This document shows positions 22,701-33,528 of a stretch of DNA of 64,000 nt, piece after piece. The stretch covers positions 154,281,140 through 154,345,139 of the forward strand of contig CM043955.1 in NCBI GenBank assembly GCA_014529385.2. Reading direction: 5' to 3'. The notes under the pieces are model-generated. The model was not told where the DNA came from. It searched no databases and was given only the letters and a program-made list of their open reading frames with translations. The translations under genes were made by a program, and so were the position numbers. Position 1 is the first letter of the stretch. Each line of letters starts with the position of its first letter. Origin of the DNA: Adiantum capillus-veneris. Taxonomy: Eukaryota; Streptophyta; Polypodiopsida; Polypodiales; Pteridaceae.

Positions 22701-23157
22701 AAATCTGACATGGCTGAATTATCCAGTAATGCCAGGACAAGTAGAGGGAGAGAGAATATCCGGTTCTTACATGGTGAAAACCCTGCAGGGTGCCATAGCA
22801 GAATTTGGAGGCTCTCCGGACCTCTCCAACAAGATGCTATGTAAGATAGCTCGAACATTTTTGGCCTGTCTCACAGTCTTCTCAGACAGCTGGACATCAG
22901 AGTATATGAATACTGAAAGAAGCATTTCAGAGTTGTCATACGATCTAAGTGGGCCACCGACAGAGCCAGTATTGTATGCCTATTTCAAAGGGCTGATGTT
23001 TCTGCCGAGCTACCATCTCCAAACCTTTGAAGAAGCATTTTACACGGGCTTCTTCATGTACAAGTCAAAAAAATTTGGCCCATTAATGGCAAGTGAATCT
23101 ATGCGCTATGATGCGTTTCTACATCAAATCAACAAAGAACGACGACAACAACAATGA
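19744..23157 (+). pseudogene. ORF3 of the giant Gypsy: 1,138-codon protein of unknown function, one internal stop
   Basis: I do not recognise the family. The frame runs from ATG 19744 to TGA 23155-23157 and is broken only by a TAG at 21994-21996. In order it has a globular N-terminal part (about residues 30-300, with WWNFVSLPPVGIDFKRVQ and LTWAMGMTREFYIDHASYLF), a Lys/Glu-rich helix, a Ser/Pro/Glu-rich linker with an acidic run near 21140-21175, a long coiled coil (about residues 520-790), and a C-terminal domain (about 22550-23150) with TFCPTPRTYTYSQHKAL, LTWLNYP, SYMVKTLQGA, YDLSGPP and FEEAFYTGFF. No signal peptide or transmembrane segment is visible. The C-terminal domain recurs in E1 and E3. 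The late position is that of an env or extra ORF in plant Gypsy elements. Confidence 0.85.
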
Positions 23158-23192
23158 AGACAAAGACGATCATGTCGTGGTAGACATGAATT

Positions 23193-23205
23193 AGGAGGGG
23201 GGGAG
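23193..23205 (+). other. Polypurine tract of the giant Gypsy
   Basis: AGGAGGGGGGGAG directly precedes the 3' LTR and follows the ORF3 stop by 35 bp. Confidence 0.92.
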
Positions 23206-24128
23206 TGTTGGAGCCCATTGGTCCAACTGTTGTAATGAGCCCATCTTGTAAAGCATATCAAATTCCATTTTTTATGTCAAGGACGTCTTATCATTTTGAT
23301 CCATTCGTCTGGATTATGTAAATATTAGTCAGTTAGTCAAGACTCAGATTTATTCCCACTTTGTTATCATGAGCAAGAGAACCCCATGTACAATTTTGAG
23401 CTAAGTTGACTAAAGTATAAAAGTCACCTTAGAACCATTTTTTTAAAAAAAACATTTTGAATTAATCCTGTGTCGTAGGAGTCTGAGAGAGAGAGAGAGA
23501 GAGAGAGAGTCTTATCCTCTTCGCTACGCACTTCTCCCTCACCGGATTCATGACGCGACCACACCATCGTGGTAGTCTCTCCGAGAGCTACGCGCCCACA
23601 CCACACATTCACCGTTTCGAGTTGATCGCGGTCGATTCTGCCTCGAGCTTGTTTTGCTTGTAAGTAGCACAAACGGTGTCTATTTTCAATAATCAAGTGC
23701 TTCATGGAATGAGGAAGAGATTAGCTACACATAGATACTGATGAAATTAAGTTTTGCCCACTTTTGGATTATGACATGTTGGTCTATCGCGACAGCATTC
23801 GAGATAGCTAGGGTTCAAATCTGGTGAGATTAGACTTATAGGTAAATATGTCCTAGTGAGAGGACGGTGCCTAGTAAGTTTGATTCGATTCCGAGTTCAT
23901 TGGACGTGTGAACCGTGTTGTGAGTGTTAAGGGATAGAGTGGGTTGCAATCTACCAGGGTTAGTGATTGATGCATCATAAAAGTGTGTATGTGTAGATTG
24001 GTCTCAGCCTGACAAGCTAACGAGATTGCCTACGTGCACCTACGGGTTAGTCGTGTCATCGGATGATAAGTATGTTGTCTGTGTCGTGCTCGTGAGTATG
24101 AACAGGGGAGTAGTTTTTCCCTAAAACA
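23206..24128 (+). repeat. 3' LTR of the giant Gypsy (923 bp)
   Basis: It matches 4353-5276 along its length, from TGTTGGAGCC to AAAACA. Differences are mostly transitions plus a messy poly-T/A stretch near 23440. The Copia RT frame resumes at 24129. Confidence 0.94.
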
Positions 24129-24690
24129 CCTCCGTGATTGTTTTAAGCCATAAAGACTCTTTAACAACTGGCATACCAAATCTTCCTTTCCTTTCTCAAC
24201 AAACCCTTCTGGCTGCTGCATGTAAATTTCCACATCTAAATCACCATGCAAGAACGTTGTCTTGACATCCATTTGGTGCAACACCAAATCTAATATGGCA
24301 ACCAATGCAAGAAAGCATCTCAATGTAGTCATCTTGACCACCGGAGAGAAGACTTCATCAAAGTCAATGCCTTGTTCTTGCTTAAAGCCCTTGGCAACAA
24401 GCCTTGCTTTGTACTTTGGCTGACTATCATGAGCGGTGATCTTATACCTGTAAACCCATTTACAAGGTAGAGCCTTTTTGCCCTGTGGTAATTTAACTAG
24501 CTTCCATGTCTGGTTTTTATGCAGAGCTGTCATCTCTGACTGCATGGCCAATTGCCAATTCCCGGAGTCCTTCATTTGCACTGCTTCCTTGTAACATGAA
24601 GGCTCATTGCAATCAGTCAACATGACATAGTTCATAGATCATAGATGGAACAAACCGATCAGGAGGTCGTGTGATACGTCCAGATCTATG
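24129..24690 (-). pseudogene. Copia reverse transcriptase, N-terminal part
   Basis: The minus strand reads AMQSEMTALHKNQTW, LPCKWVYRYKI, ARLVAKGFKQEQGIDF, FSPVVKMTTLRCFLAL, QMDVKTTFLHGDL and SLYGLKQS in RT order. It breaks off at 24129, where the giant Gypsy inserted, and continues at 4352. Frameshifts near 24640 and 24730 separate it from integrase. Confidence 0.9.
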
Positions 24691-24699
24691 CAAAATAGG

Positions 24700-25796
24700 T
24701 GGCTCAGGCTCCAGCCACAACCTGTGGTTCCAATCTATCATGTCCTTGCTCCTCTTGAGCCCTGACATTTTGTCTTGCACGTGCAGGTCCATCTTCTTGG
24801 AAGACAACTCTTCTAATCTCCTCAACCCTCTCTGGTTTAGAATGATATTTGGATTCATTAAAGTGAACATCATTGCTGTGGATAACCTTTCTGGATTCGG
24901 GATCCCAAAATCTGTACCCAATCTCACCAAAATTACCATAGCCTAGAAAGATGCACTTTCTACTCTTTGGCTCAAGTTTGTTCCTAAATTTCTTTGGAAC
25001 GTGAGTATATGCCTCACAGCCAAAGACTCTGAGATGCTTGTATGAGGGAATTTTGCCTGACCATACCATCTCTGGCACTGAATCCTTCTGCAAAACCTTG
25101 CCAGGAGATCTATCTATAAGATGAACAGTTGTTGATATAGCTTCAGCCCAAAACCCATTTGGCAACTGTGCATTAGACAACATACTTCTGACCTTATCTT
25201 GTATGGTCCTATTCATCCTCTCAGCAACACCATTTTGAGGAGGATTGTAAGGAGCAGTACATTCATGTTCTATACCTTTTGACTCACAAAAGTCCTGAAA
25301 GGCCTTTGAAACATACTCTCCACCATTGTTAGTGCGTAAGCATTTAAGCTTCTTGCCACTCTGATTCTCCACAAGTGTCACAAACGTTCTGAAAACACTA
25401 AACGCTTCATCCTTGTGCTTGAGAAAGTAAACCCATACTTTCCTCAAGTAATCATCTATAAATGTCATAAAGTAAGAAGCTCCCCCTAGAGATAGGTTAG
25501 GCATAGGTCCACACAAATCACTATGAACAAGTGCCAACTGTGTATCTCTTCTACTGCTTCTATGCTTATGTAGCTGCTATGTTTGCTTACCATACAGACA
25601 ATGTTCACAGAATTCAAAATCATTAAATGAAAAGCCAGGAAAATAACCAGAATAAGACAAGATTTCCATTCCCTTCTTGGACATATGTCCTAACCGGCTA
25701 TGCCACAAAGAAACGTTCGGCTGCTCGGTTACATTGATTACACTTTTAGAGACATTTGATACATAAATCATGTAAAGTCCTCCAGACTTTACTCCA
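24700..25796 (-). pseudogene. Copia integrase with GAG-pre-integrase domain
   Basis: The pre-integrase zinc region (LWHSRLGHMSKKGMEIL, CEHCLYGKQ) spans about 25580-25720. A stop near 25575 precedes the catalytic core with VHSDLCGPM (first Asp), RTNNGGEYVS and PQNGVAERMNRTI (Glu). The second catalytic Asp, normally in RTDNGGEY, is Asn here, so the enzyme would be dead. The GKIPSYKHLRVFGCEAY and RKCIFLGYG stretches typical of Copia follow. The upstream end is cut by the chromovirus at 25797. Confidence 0.92.
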
Positions 25797-26795
25797 TGTA
25801 ATGGAATTTGCCTATTCAATTTGAGAGTAGCGGAATTTAATGAGAGTACTTTCAAGAAATGATTTTGTGAGCATAGCGGGTTGACATAATTGAAGATAGC
25901 AACATAATCATAGCAATTAGTTAACTTGGCATAGACAATACTTTTGCAAGAGAGAGAATTTAGAGAACATGACAATAGTTGAGGACCGGATTTATGTGGA
26001 GCCGGTCCCCCCTCCAATAGGCATTTGTATTATGATTTCTCCCATAAAGAGAGACTTGTTACAATACATTCTTTGTGTTCCTTGTGACCTAGGTGAAGCA
26101 ACGAAGATGGAAAGCTTCATGCATCACCATCATAGCATAACCTAAACTTGAAGAAATCTTTAACTATACCAACCCTCAGTCCCAAGACCTCAAACACCTT
26201 TGAAGGTGGAGAGAGCTAGCAGGGAATGAGGGTAGGGAAGAGGAAGAAGAAACATTTCATACGAGAAATAGCTAGTTCCTCACTTATCATAACTCTTGTG
26301 CTAGCATACATAATAGCATAGTAATGAAGAAGAAATAGATGACAATCTCAAGCATTGAAGCATGGCTCTTGGATGTATTTGCACTCCATAGCCAAGAGTG
26401 TTGGTGTAGGCTCTCGACCTCTACTTGCTTGGAGAAAGAGAGGGAGCTCTTGCACTTTGCATAGTACACAATGAGAGTGTTTGTGAGTGTGTGTGGGTGA
26501 GTATACCCCCTAAGCACCCCCCTAGATTGCTTGGGTCGTCCCCCCCTTGTAGCTCATGCTTGAAGCTCATTGGATCCCTCCAGGCCTAGCCAATCACAAG
26601 CAGGAGCCATTACAAGCAACAGGGATAGCCTTGGGACAAGCACCTCAAGCACGACAAGCACCTCGAGTTTGGGCCGGGTTCCCACCTCAAGCTCAGCCCT
26701 AGCTTACCTAAGGTCAAAGGACTTTTACACACATTATTGGAGTTCTTCAATGAAGCTAACCCTAAGGTGTTGGTTAGAGATTAGATTTTATGACA
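25797..26795 (-). repeat. Chromovirus 3' LTR (999 bp, internally deleted)
   Basis: In element orientation it begins TGTCATAAAATC and ends CCATTACA. Against the 5' LTR it lacks about 180 bp near its start (the part corresponding to about 33330-33510), so the two LTRs differ in length. Confidence 0.9.
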
Positions 26796-27155
26796 TTACC
26801 TCTCACTTGAAATCAAAGTCGTCCTCGACTATGAGATAGAAGAGATAAATCCTTAGTCATTAGTCAATCGTACTTAGCGGGTAGAGGATCCCTTTTTTAC
26901 CCTATGACATCTTTCCAAGATGGATGACTAATCCATTTGGTTCTTGGGAGACATAGCTTCCGCAAGCATGTCTGCTCTTTAGTCCATTTCATTCTCCCAA
27001 AGTAGAGTGACAAATTCTACTTGGTGTTTGAGAGACGTCGTCATCACAAACATGATTCTAAGCATGCATACTAGTTAAATTTGTGCACAATTAAAAAGAG
27101 GACTAGTCTTATAAGACAAAAACATGAGTCATTTAAAAGAAATTTGTACATTTGC
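26796..27155 (-). other. Chromovirus 3' untranslated region
   Basis: This lies between the pol stop and the LTR. In element orientation it ends in the purine-rich CAAGTGAGAGGTAA against the LTR, the probable polypurine tract. No gene is seen. Confidence 0.7.
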
Positions 27156-29850
27156 TTACTCTAATGTAGCATTGTAAGCATTGACAAGGTTCATACTATC
27201 CTTAAGTTGTACTCCTTGCATCCATCTAGCATCTTCAAAAGGATAATTTTTGAACTTAATAAGATACCGTCGGATTACCTTACCATGTCGTAGTACCTTG
27301 TCTTCATGACGAAGGACAGCTTCGGGTTGTAGCACCTCTTCTTGGTCTTCAACTTCGGGAGGGTCTTCAATAATTGGTTCAGTTGGTGGCTCTCCTTTGT
27401 AGGGCTTAAGTAGGCTTACATGAAAGGCATTGTGTATAAGCCAATGGTTGGGAAACTTGAGTTGATAAGCAGTCTCATTGATGGGCTTCAAGATTTGGAA
27501 AGGACCATAGTATATTTTTGCTGGTTTAGCATAATACTTTTGATGGCCCGTAGGATTTTTGCCCGTCGTTTGCCTTAATTGAGCCTTAGGAAACTTGAGT
27601 AAGACCCAATCATTTTCTTTGAACATTAAGACTCTTCTGTGCTTATCAGCACCAGCTTTTTGCCTTTATTGAGAGATGGCTATAGCCTCCCTAATATTTT
27701 GAAAAGATTCTTGTAGGTCACGGCTATACTCATCGGCGGCGAAGATCTTCCCATGTACTTTGAGTAGCAAGGGACTTTTAGGTCTTCCCTCTATGATCTC
27801 AAAATGTGCTTTCCCCGTAGAAGTATGGACAGTATTATTGTAGGCATACTCTACTAGAGGTAAATACTATTCCCATTGTGAGCGTTGATCTACTTCGGTA
27901 ACATAAGTCTTGAGTAGATCGAGTATCGTAAGATTGGCTATCTCACTTTGGCCATCCGTTTGTGGGTGATAGGCCGAAGAGAAATTCAATCTTGTTCCTA
28001 GATTTTCAAAGAGATCTGGTCATTCTAGGATCTCTATCTGACACGATGGATGTGGGTAATCCATGGTGCTTGAAAATTTGAGATATGAAGAGAGTTGCCA
28101 TTTGATGTGCCTTAATAGTCTTTTTGAAAGGAATAAAATGTGCTTGCTTGCTAAACCTGTCGACTATTGTCCATATTCTTGTATTCCCATGGATAGACTT
28201 GGGTAATCCAAAGATGAAATCCATGGATATACTCTCCCATGGTGAATTTGGAATAGGCAATGGCTGGAGTAATCCAGGTTTCTTCCCTCTATCATACTTG
28301 GTCTTTTGGCATACTACACATTTCGAAACATACTCTTGTATGTCCACTTTCATGGTAGGCCAATAGAAATACGTCTCTACTCCTCGGAGAGTAGGTTGAA
28401 TACCTCTATGCCCTGCATATGGAGGAGCATGGGATTCATACATAACCTTCTCACGAAGGGAATGGGTAACACATAGCCTATTGCCGTGGAGAAGATAACC
28501 ATCCTGCAAGGTGAATGGTTCCTCTTTCTTTCCCAAAGCAAGGGCTGACATTATGTCTCTAAAGTCAGGGTCAGTAGCATACTCATCTATCATAGAGGAT
28601 AGATCATTGTGAGTAGCTATAGACACCGCATTAACTTTTGGTCGTCGTGAAAGTGCATCGGCAACTTGATTGTGCTTACCAGCTATGTGAGCAATATGGA
28701 AATTAAATTGCGAAAGAAAATTTGCCCACCTCATTTGTTTGTCGGAAAGCTTGGTTTGCGTCATGAAATACTTGAGACTTTGGTGGTCGGTTCGTAGTAT
28801 AAATGGAGTCCCCAATAGGTAGTGCTTCCATGTGTCTAGGGCATGTAGAATAGCTAAAAGCTCTTTCTCATAAATGCCCAAGACTCGTTCATCACTATTG
28901 AGCCTTCGGCTCTCATATGCTATGGCATGCCCTTCTTGAAGCAAAACCGCTCCAAGGCAATCACCACAAGCATCACATTGGACCTCAAATGGCTTTGAGA
29001 GATCCGGAAGCACGAGGACTGGTTGGGAAGTAAGCTTCTCTTTGAGTTTTTCAAAAGAATTTTGCTCCTTAGCAGTCCATACAAACTTAACGTTCTTCTT
29101 TGTTAAGTCGTGTAGTGGTCCTGCTACTTGAGAGAATTTTGCTATGAAGCGTCTATAGTATGCACACATACCAATAAAGCTTCTTAGCTCATGTAGATTC
29201 CTTGGGTTAGGCCATGATTTTATTACCTCTAACTTTGATGGATCCATACGAATACCATCGTGAGAGATAATATGACCTAGATATTGAATCTCTTGAAGGA
29301 AGAATTCACTTTTCTTTTGGTTGAGAAAAAGTTTGTTCTCCCTCAAGGCTTGAAAAATCACTTGGAGATGTTGCTTATGTTCCTCCAAAGACTTGGAGTA
29401 GATGATGATATCATCAAAAAACACTCTAGTGAATTTACGATATGGTCTAAAAATTTTCTCCATGAGACGATTGAAAGTAGCTGGTGCATTAGTCAAGCCA
29501 AAAGGCATGACTAGATATTCATAAAGACCAAATGTTGTGCGAAACGCAGTCTTTAGGATATCTTCATCCACTATCCTTATTTGATGATAGCCACTCTTAA
29601 GGTCAATCCTTCTGAAGTAGGTAGAGCCTTGTAGCTTATCAAACAGATCTTCTACCCAAGGCACGGGAAATCTGTTTTTGATAGTGATATGGTTTAGTGC
29701 TCGATAGTCCACACACATACGGTATGTACCATCTTTCTTTTGCACTAAAAGGACTGGAGAACAAAAGGGAGAGGAACTAGGCCTCACCATCCCTTTGTCT
29801 ACCAATTCCTGTACTTGCCTCATAATCTCCTCTTGTTGAGCTTGTGAGAC
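27156..29850 (-). pseudogene. Chromovirus RT, RNase H, integrase and chromodomain
   Basis: A 605-codon open frame (29823 to 28006) has RT motifs MVRPSSSPFCSPVLLVQKK, MCVDYRALN, FRRIDLKSGYHQIR, YLVMPFGLTNAPATFNRLM and the catalytic FFDD. RNase H follows (VQCDACGDCLGAVL, YEKELLAILHAL, RTDHQSLKY, QVADALSRR), then the integrase HHCC (HAPPYAGHRG, CVVCQKTK) and the first two Asp (SMDF, VSDRDPR). A frameshift near 28010 breaks the core. The third residue (YHPQTDGQSE) follows in another frame, with TAG and TAA stops near 27865 and 27667. The last 156 codons carry the integrase C-terminal domain and a chromodomain (YLIKFKNYPFEDARW). A chromodomain directs insertion to marked chromatin. Confidence 0.93.
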
Positions 29851-31932
29851 TCAATAAGGAGGTTTGTTAGGCGGTGAGCTTCCTGGAAGGAGCTCAATAT
29901 GATGGTCATCATCCCCTCGTTTTGGAGGTAGGTCCATAGGGATATCATCGATGAACACATCTTGGAATCCTTTTAGAAAAGTAGACAAGTCTAACTCTTC
30001 TTGATTCCTATCATTTTCATTTGATGAAACATTATTAGCTTTTAGAGACTCTTTGAAATAAATCATGTATGCAGAAACTGAGCTCTTCATTGATTTATCA
30101 AAAGAAAGAGGATTTACAAGTGGAATAGTGCGACCACGCTCACTAGCATCTATATACATGTTCTTTCCCCTGTAGGTGAAGTAAATTCTCCTTTCAGGGA
30201 ACTTCATGTTGGTAGCCATGCGATCAAACCATGGTGCCCCTAGGATAACATCTTGATGTTGGAGAGGAGAGATGAAGAAGTCTTCTTTGTCGACATAGCT
30301 TTGGACATGAAGCCTCAACTTCCCAATCAAGGGAGTAATGGAGGCTTGTTGTCCCTTGAAAGTTGCATCAACTGTTACTATATCTCCCATCTCAAAATCT
30401 TGAATGCCCAACTTGGTGGCCAACTCTATTGATATGAAGTTGAGAGTAGAGCCTGGGTCAAACAAGATGAAGGCATCATGCTCTCTTACCTTTCCCCACG
30501 CATAGGAAAGTGATGATCCTTTGCAATGAGCATCCTCTTTTGGAGCTTCGATGGTGGAAGCCCTAGGAGTCTCATTGCGAGGGTTCTTCTTGGGGCAAGA
30601 ACGATAGCCATGTCCTTGCTCCCCACACTTGAAACACTTATGGTCCTTGCAAAAAGCTTCAAGCTCTTCAGGAGAGAGTTTGTTTTTACCTTTGTAAACT
30701 CCCTTCTCCTTGGACCGATTGTTGTTGTTGTTATTGTTGTTGTTGGAAGTGCCTTGGGAATTATTTTGAGCATTGGATTTCCCCTTTGCATCATTTTTAT
30801 CTTTGTTTTCCATGGGCTTGACATTACGTCTAGCCCCTTGATGGAAATTGATGCGTGAAGCAACCATGGTGTGGTGGATTACTTCGGTAATAGTACCGGG
30901 CCATTGAGAGTTGATGTATTCGGCCATCTCTTCAGGTAATCCCGCACAGAATTGTTGTCTTTGCTCGGCAAAGTCTATCTTTTGAAAGACGGTAGCTTTG
31001 AGATGTAAATCCCAAAACTTGTCTACATACTTGTTGATAGACTCATGAGAGAGAAGCTTCAAGCCGCGCCATTCGGTAAGAACTTTATCTTTAGTATCAC
31101 TTGGAAGAAATTGATTCATGATGGAAACTCGTAGAGTTTTCCATGTCTTTGGGGCTTCTCCATTGCCACGAAGGCTAGCCCACCATTGACGAGCTGATTT
31201 TTGGAAGTGCATAGCTACATGGCGTAGCTTGGAGGACTCTGTGAAGCCCTCGTCCCCAAAGGCCGCATCAAATTGCTCGATGAAGGCCAACACTTTGTCG
31301 GTAGCACCAAAGGTGCCATCATAGGTGAGAAAAGAGATACTCTTTCCTCCCTCCTTGAACTTCTTTAGCTTTTGTGACCTTCGCCATGCAGGAAATGATT
31401 TGCGATGTCCTCCCCTCTTGTATTCTCTAGGAGAATAGCCATAACTTTCATCGGAAGAGGAGGAAGGTGAAGAAGAAGGAGAAGAGGGTGACCTCTTCCT
31501 AGCCCTTTTCTTCCTTTGTTTCCTCTCTTGCCTTTCAGAGTGATGAGGAGAAGGACTATGGGTTGCTCTTTGCCTCTTGGGAGGAGTAGGCAATCGTCTA
31601 GACCGCCGTCTTCATGGAGCCACATCTTCAGAAGAACTTAGACTGTCATTGCTTTCTTTCTCTTTGGATTCCTCCTCTCGAATGGGAGAGAGTCTTCTTT
31701 TGGGGGTCTCTTCAAGAGGCCTCCTAAGCTCTCTCTCCTCTGGGAGAGGAAGGGAAATTCCATAATCACGAAGTTGTTGAGTAACTTCGGCTTGCAAAAC
31801 AGGGTTGCCCATAGCTTGTTGCAACCTAGTGACGAGATAATTCACAAACATGGGAGCATCATCATTAACACCTTCATGTGCAAAATTAAAGCTATCAATG
31901 TTCATTCTACTCTCTTGATTATTGTCAGCCAT
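29851..31932 (-). pseudogene. Chromovirus gag and protease
   Basis: The ATG at 31930-31932 starts MADNNQESRMN. An in-frame TGA at 31612-31614 interrupts the gene after about 106 codons, and the frame then stays open for 580 codons. It has an Arg/Ser-rich stretch, a gag domain (AFIEQFDAAFGDEGF, WWASLRGNGEAPKTW, LTEWRGLKLL), a poly-Asn run near 30715-30750, one intact zinc knuckle CFKCGEQGHGYRSC (about 30600-30645) and a retropepsin core FILFDPGSTLNFIS near 30430-30475. The active-site triplet is Asp-Pro-Gly instead of Asp-Thr/Ser-Gly. A TGA just after PPNKPPY separates it from RT in the same frame. Confidence 0.9.
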
Positions 31933-32333
31933 GTTAACAAAATTTATGTTTATACTTAGTGTATGCTTTGGCAATACAAAACCTTAGTTGCCACTCCTCT
32001 TAGCCTTTGAAAATTGGCTCTTAAGTATCTACGCCCACGGCTCAAAGTGGTTAATTATAGAGAGTAGAGAAGTAGGTCTAACATAGCAGAGTTGCCAAGG
32101 GCTAGCTCCTTTCGGACTTCTTATGGCTCAATAATGGTAAAGCCGTAGGCAAGTCTTAAATGACACCATTATTAAGTCCAAAGCTCCCGAGGTGTGCACC
32201 ATCCCCCACATATTGGGCTTAACAAAACCGATATTAGATCCCAGTTCCACTTACTCTATTATAATTAACAACATCAACCATTTATAGGCTACTTAAGGAC
32301 CTCTCTTCTTAAGCAAGAAAAGAGAAACCAAAT
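31933..32333 (-). other. Chromovirus leader
   Basis: This 400-bp untranslated leader runs from the primer site to gag. A related leader follows the LTR at 54221 on the plus strand. Confidence 0.8.
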
Positions 32334-32345
32334 GCTCTGATACCA
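32334..32345 (-). other. Primer binding site of the chromovirus (tRNA-Met)
   Basis: On the minus strand TGGTATCAGAGC lies one base after the LTR end. It is the complement of the initiator tRNA-Met 3' end and the commonest plant primer site. Confidence 0.93.
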
Positions 32346-32346
32346 A

Positions 32347-33528
32347 TGTAATGGAATTTGCCTATTCAATTTGAGAGTAGCGGAATTTAATGAGAGTACT
32401 TTCAAGAAATGATTTTGTGAGCATAGCGGGTTGACATAATTGAAGATAGCAACATAATCATAGCAATTAGTTAACTTGGCATAGACAATACTTTTGCAAG
32501 AGAGAGAATTTGGAGAACATGACAACAGTTGAGGACCGGATTTATGTGGAGCCGGTCCCCCCTCCAATAGGCATTTGTATTATGATTTCTCCCATAAAGA
32601 GAGACTTGTTACAATGCATTCTTTGTGTTCCTTGTGACCTAGGTGAAGCAATGAAGATGGAAAGCTTCATGCATCACCATCATAGCATAACCTTAACTTG
32701 AAGAAAGCTTTAACTATACCAACCCTCAGTCCCAAGACCTCAAACACCTTCGAAGGTGGAGAGAGCTAGCCGGGAATGATAGCCGGGAATGAGGGTAGGG
32801 AAGAGGAAGAAGAAACATTTCATACGAGAAAGAGCTAGTTCCTCACTTATCATAACTCTTGTGCTAGCACACATAATAGCATAGTAATGAAGAAGAAATA
32901 GATGGCAATCTCAAGCATTGAAGCATGTCTCTTGTATGGATTTGCACTCCATAGCCAAGAGTGTTGGTGTAGGCTCTCAACCTCTACTTGCTTGGAGAAA
33001 GAGAGGGAGCTCTTGCACTTTGCATAGTACACAATGAGAGTGTTTGTGAGTGTGTGTGGGTGAGCATACCCCCTAAGCACCCCCCTAGATTTCTTGGGTC
33101 GTCCCCCCCTTGTAGCTCATGCTTGAAGCTCTCTGGACCCCTCCAGGACTAGCCAATCACAAGCAGGAGCCATTACAAGCAACAGGGATAGCCTTGGGAC
33201 AAGCACCTCAAGCACGACAAGCACCTCGAGTTTGGGCCGGGTTCCCACCTCAAGCTCAGCCCTAGCTTACCTAAGGTCAAAGGACTTTTACACACATTAT
33301 TGGAGTTCTTCAATGAAGCTAACCCTAAGTTCTTATGCTCCATTGGTTAGCCTTGCTCTTGATGGACCATCTCCCATTTGGGCCCCTTTACTATTGGCCC
33401 CGTGTTGAGATAGATCTATAAGCACATATCTATATCTTAACACTTGTTCCCGTTTATTCTCCCACATTAAGTGATCAATTTAATATGAGAAAATCATTTG
33501 GGTTGGTTAGATATTAGATTTTATGACA
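32347..33528 (-). repeat. Chromovirus 5' LTR (1182 bp)
   Basis: It matches the 3' LTR except for the extra segment 33330-33510. A near-duplicated GCCGGGAATGA stretch near 32770-32790 also differs between the two. Confidence 0.92.

Larger units (their letters stand above)
4353..24128 (+). mobile_element. Giant Ty3/Gypsy element (19.8 kb) with a third ORF
   Basis: LTRs of 924 and 923 bp (4353-5276, 23206-24128) flank about 17.9 kb. The target duplication is CCTCG/CCTCC (4348-4352, 24129-24133). A tRNA-Asp-type primer site follows the 5' LTR and a polypurine tract precedes the 3' LTR. The gene order gag, protease, RT, RNase H, integrase is Gypsy. The tRNA-Asp site and a late extra ORF recall the Athila/Tat group, but the lineage is my inference. 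About 20 differences in the first half of the LTR pair mean the copy is not very recent. The reading frames carry several stops and two frameshifts, so it is not functional. Confidence 0.92.
25797..33528 (-). mobile_element. Ty3/Gypsy chromovirus (7.7 kb)
   Basis: LTRs at 25797-26795 and 32347-33528 are flanked by a perfect duplication CTCCA (25792-25796, 33529-33533). A tRNA-Met primer site follows the 5' LTR. The polyprotein on the minus strand runs gag, CCHC, protease, RT, RNase H, integrase and a C-terminal chromodomain, which is the chromovirus hallmark. It lies between protease and integrase of the Copia element. Its pol has stops and a frameshift in integrase. Confidence 0.94.

Noticed and set aside
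19744-23157. ORF3 as a retroviral envelope gene
   Set aside because: It sits in the env position, but no signal peptide, transmembrane segment or glycoprotein-like Cys pattern is visible. The sequence is coiled-coil and charged.
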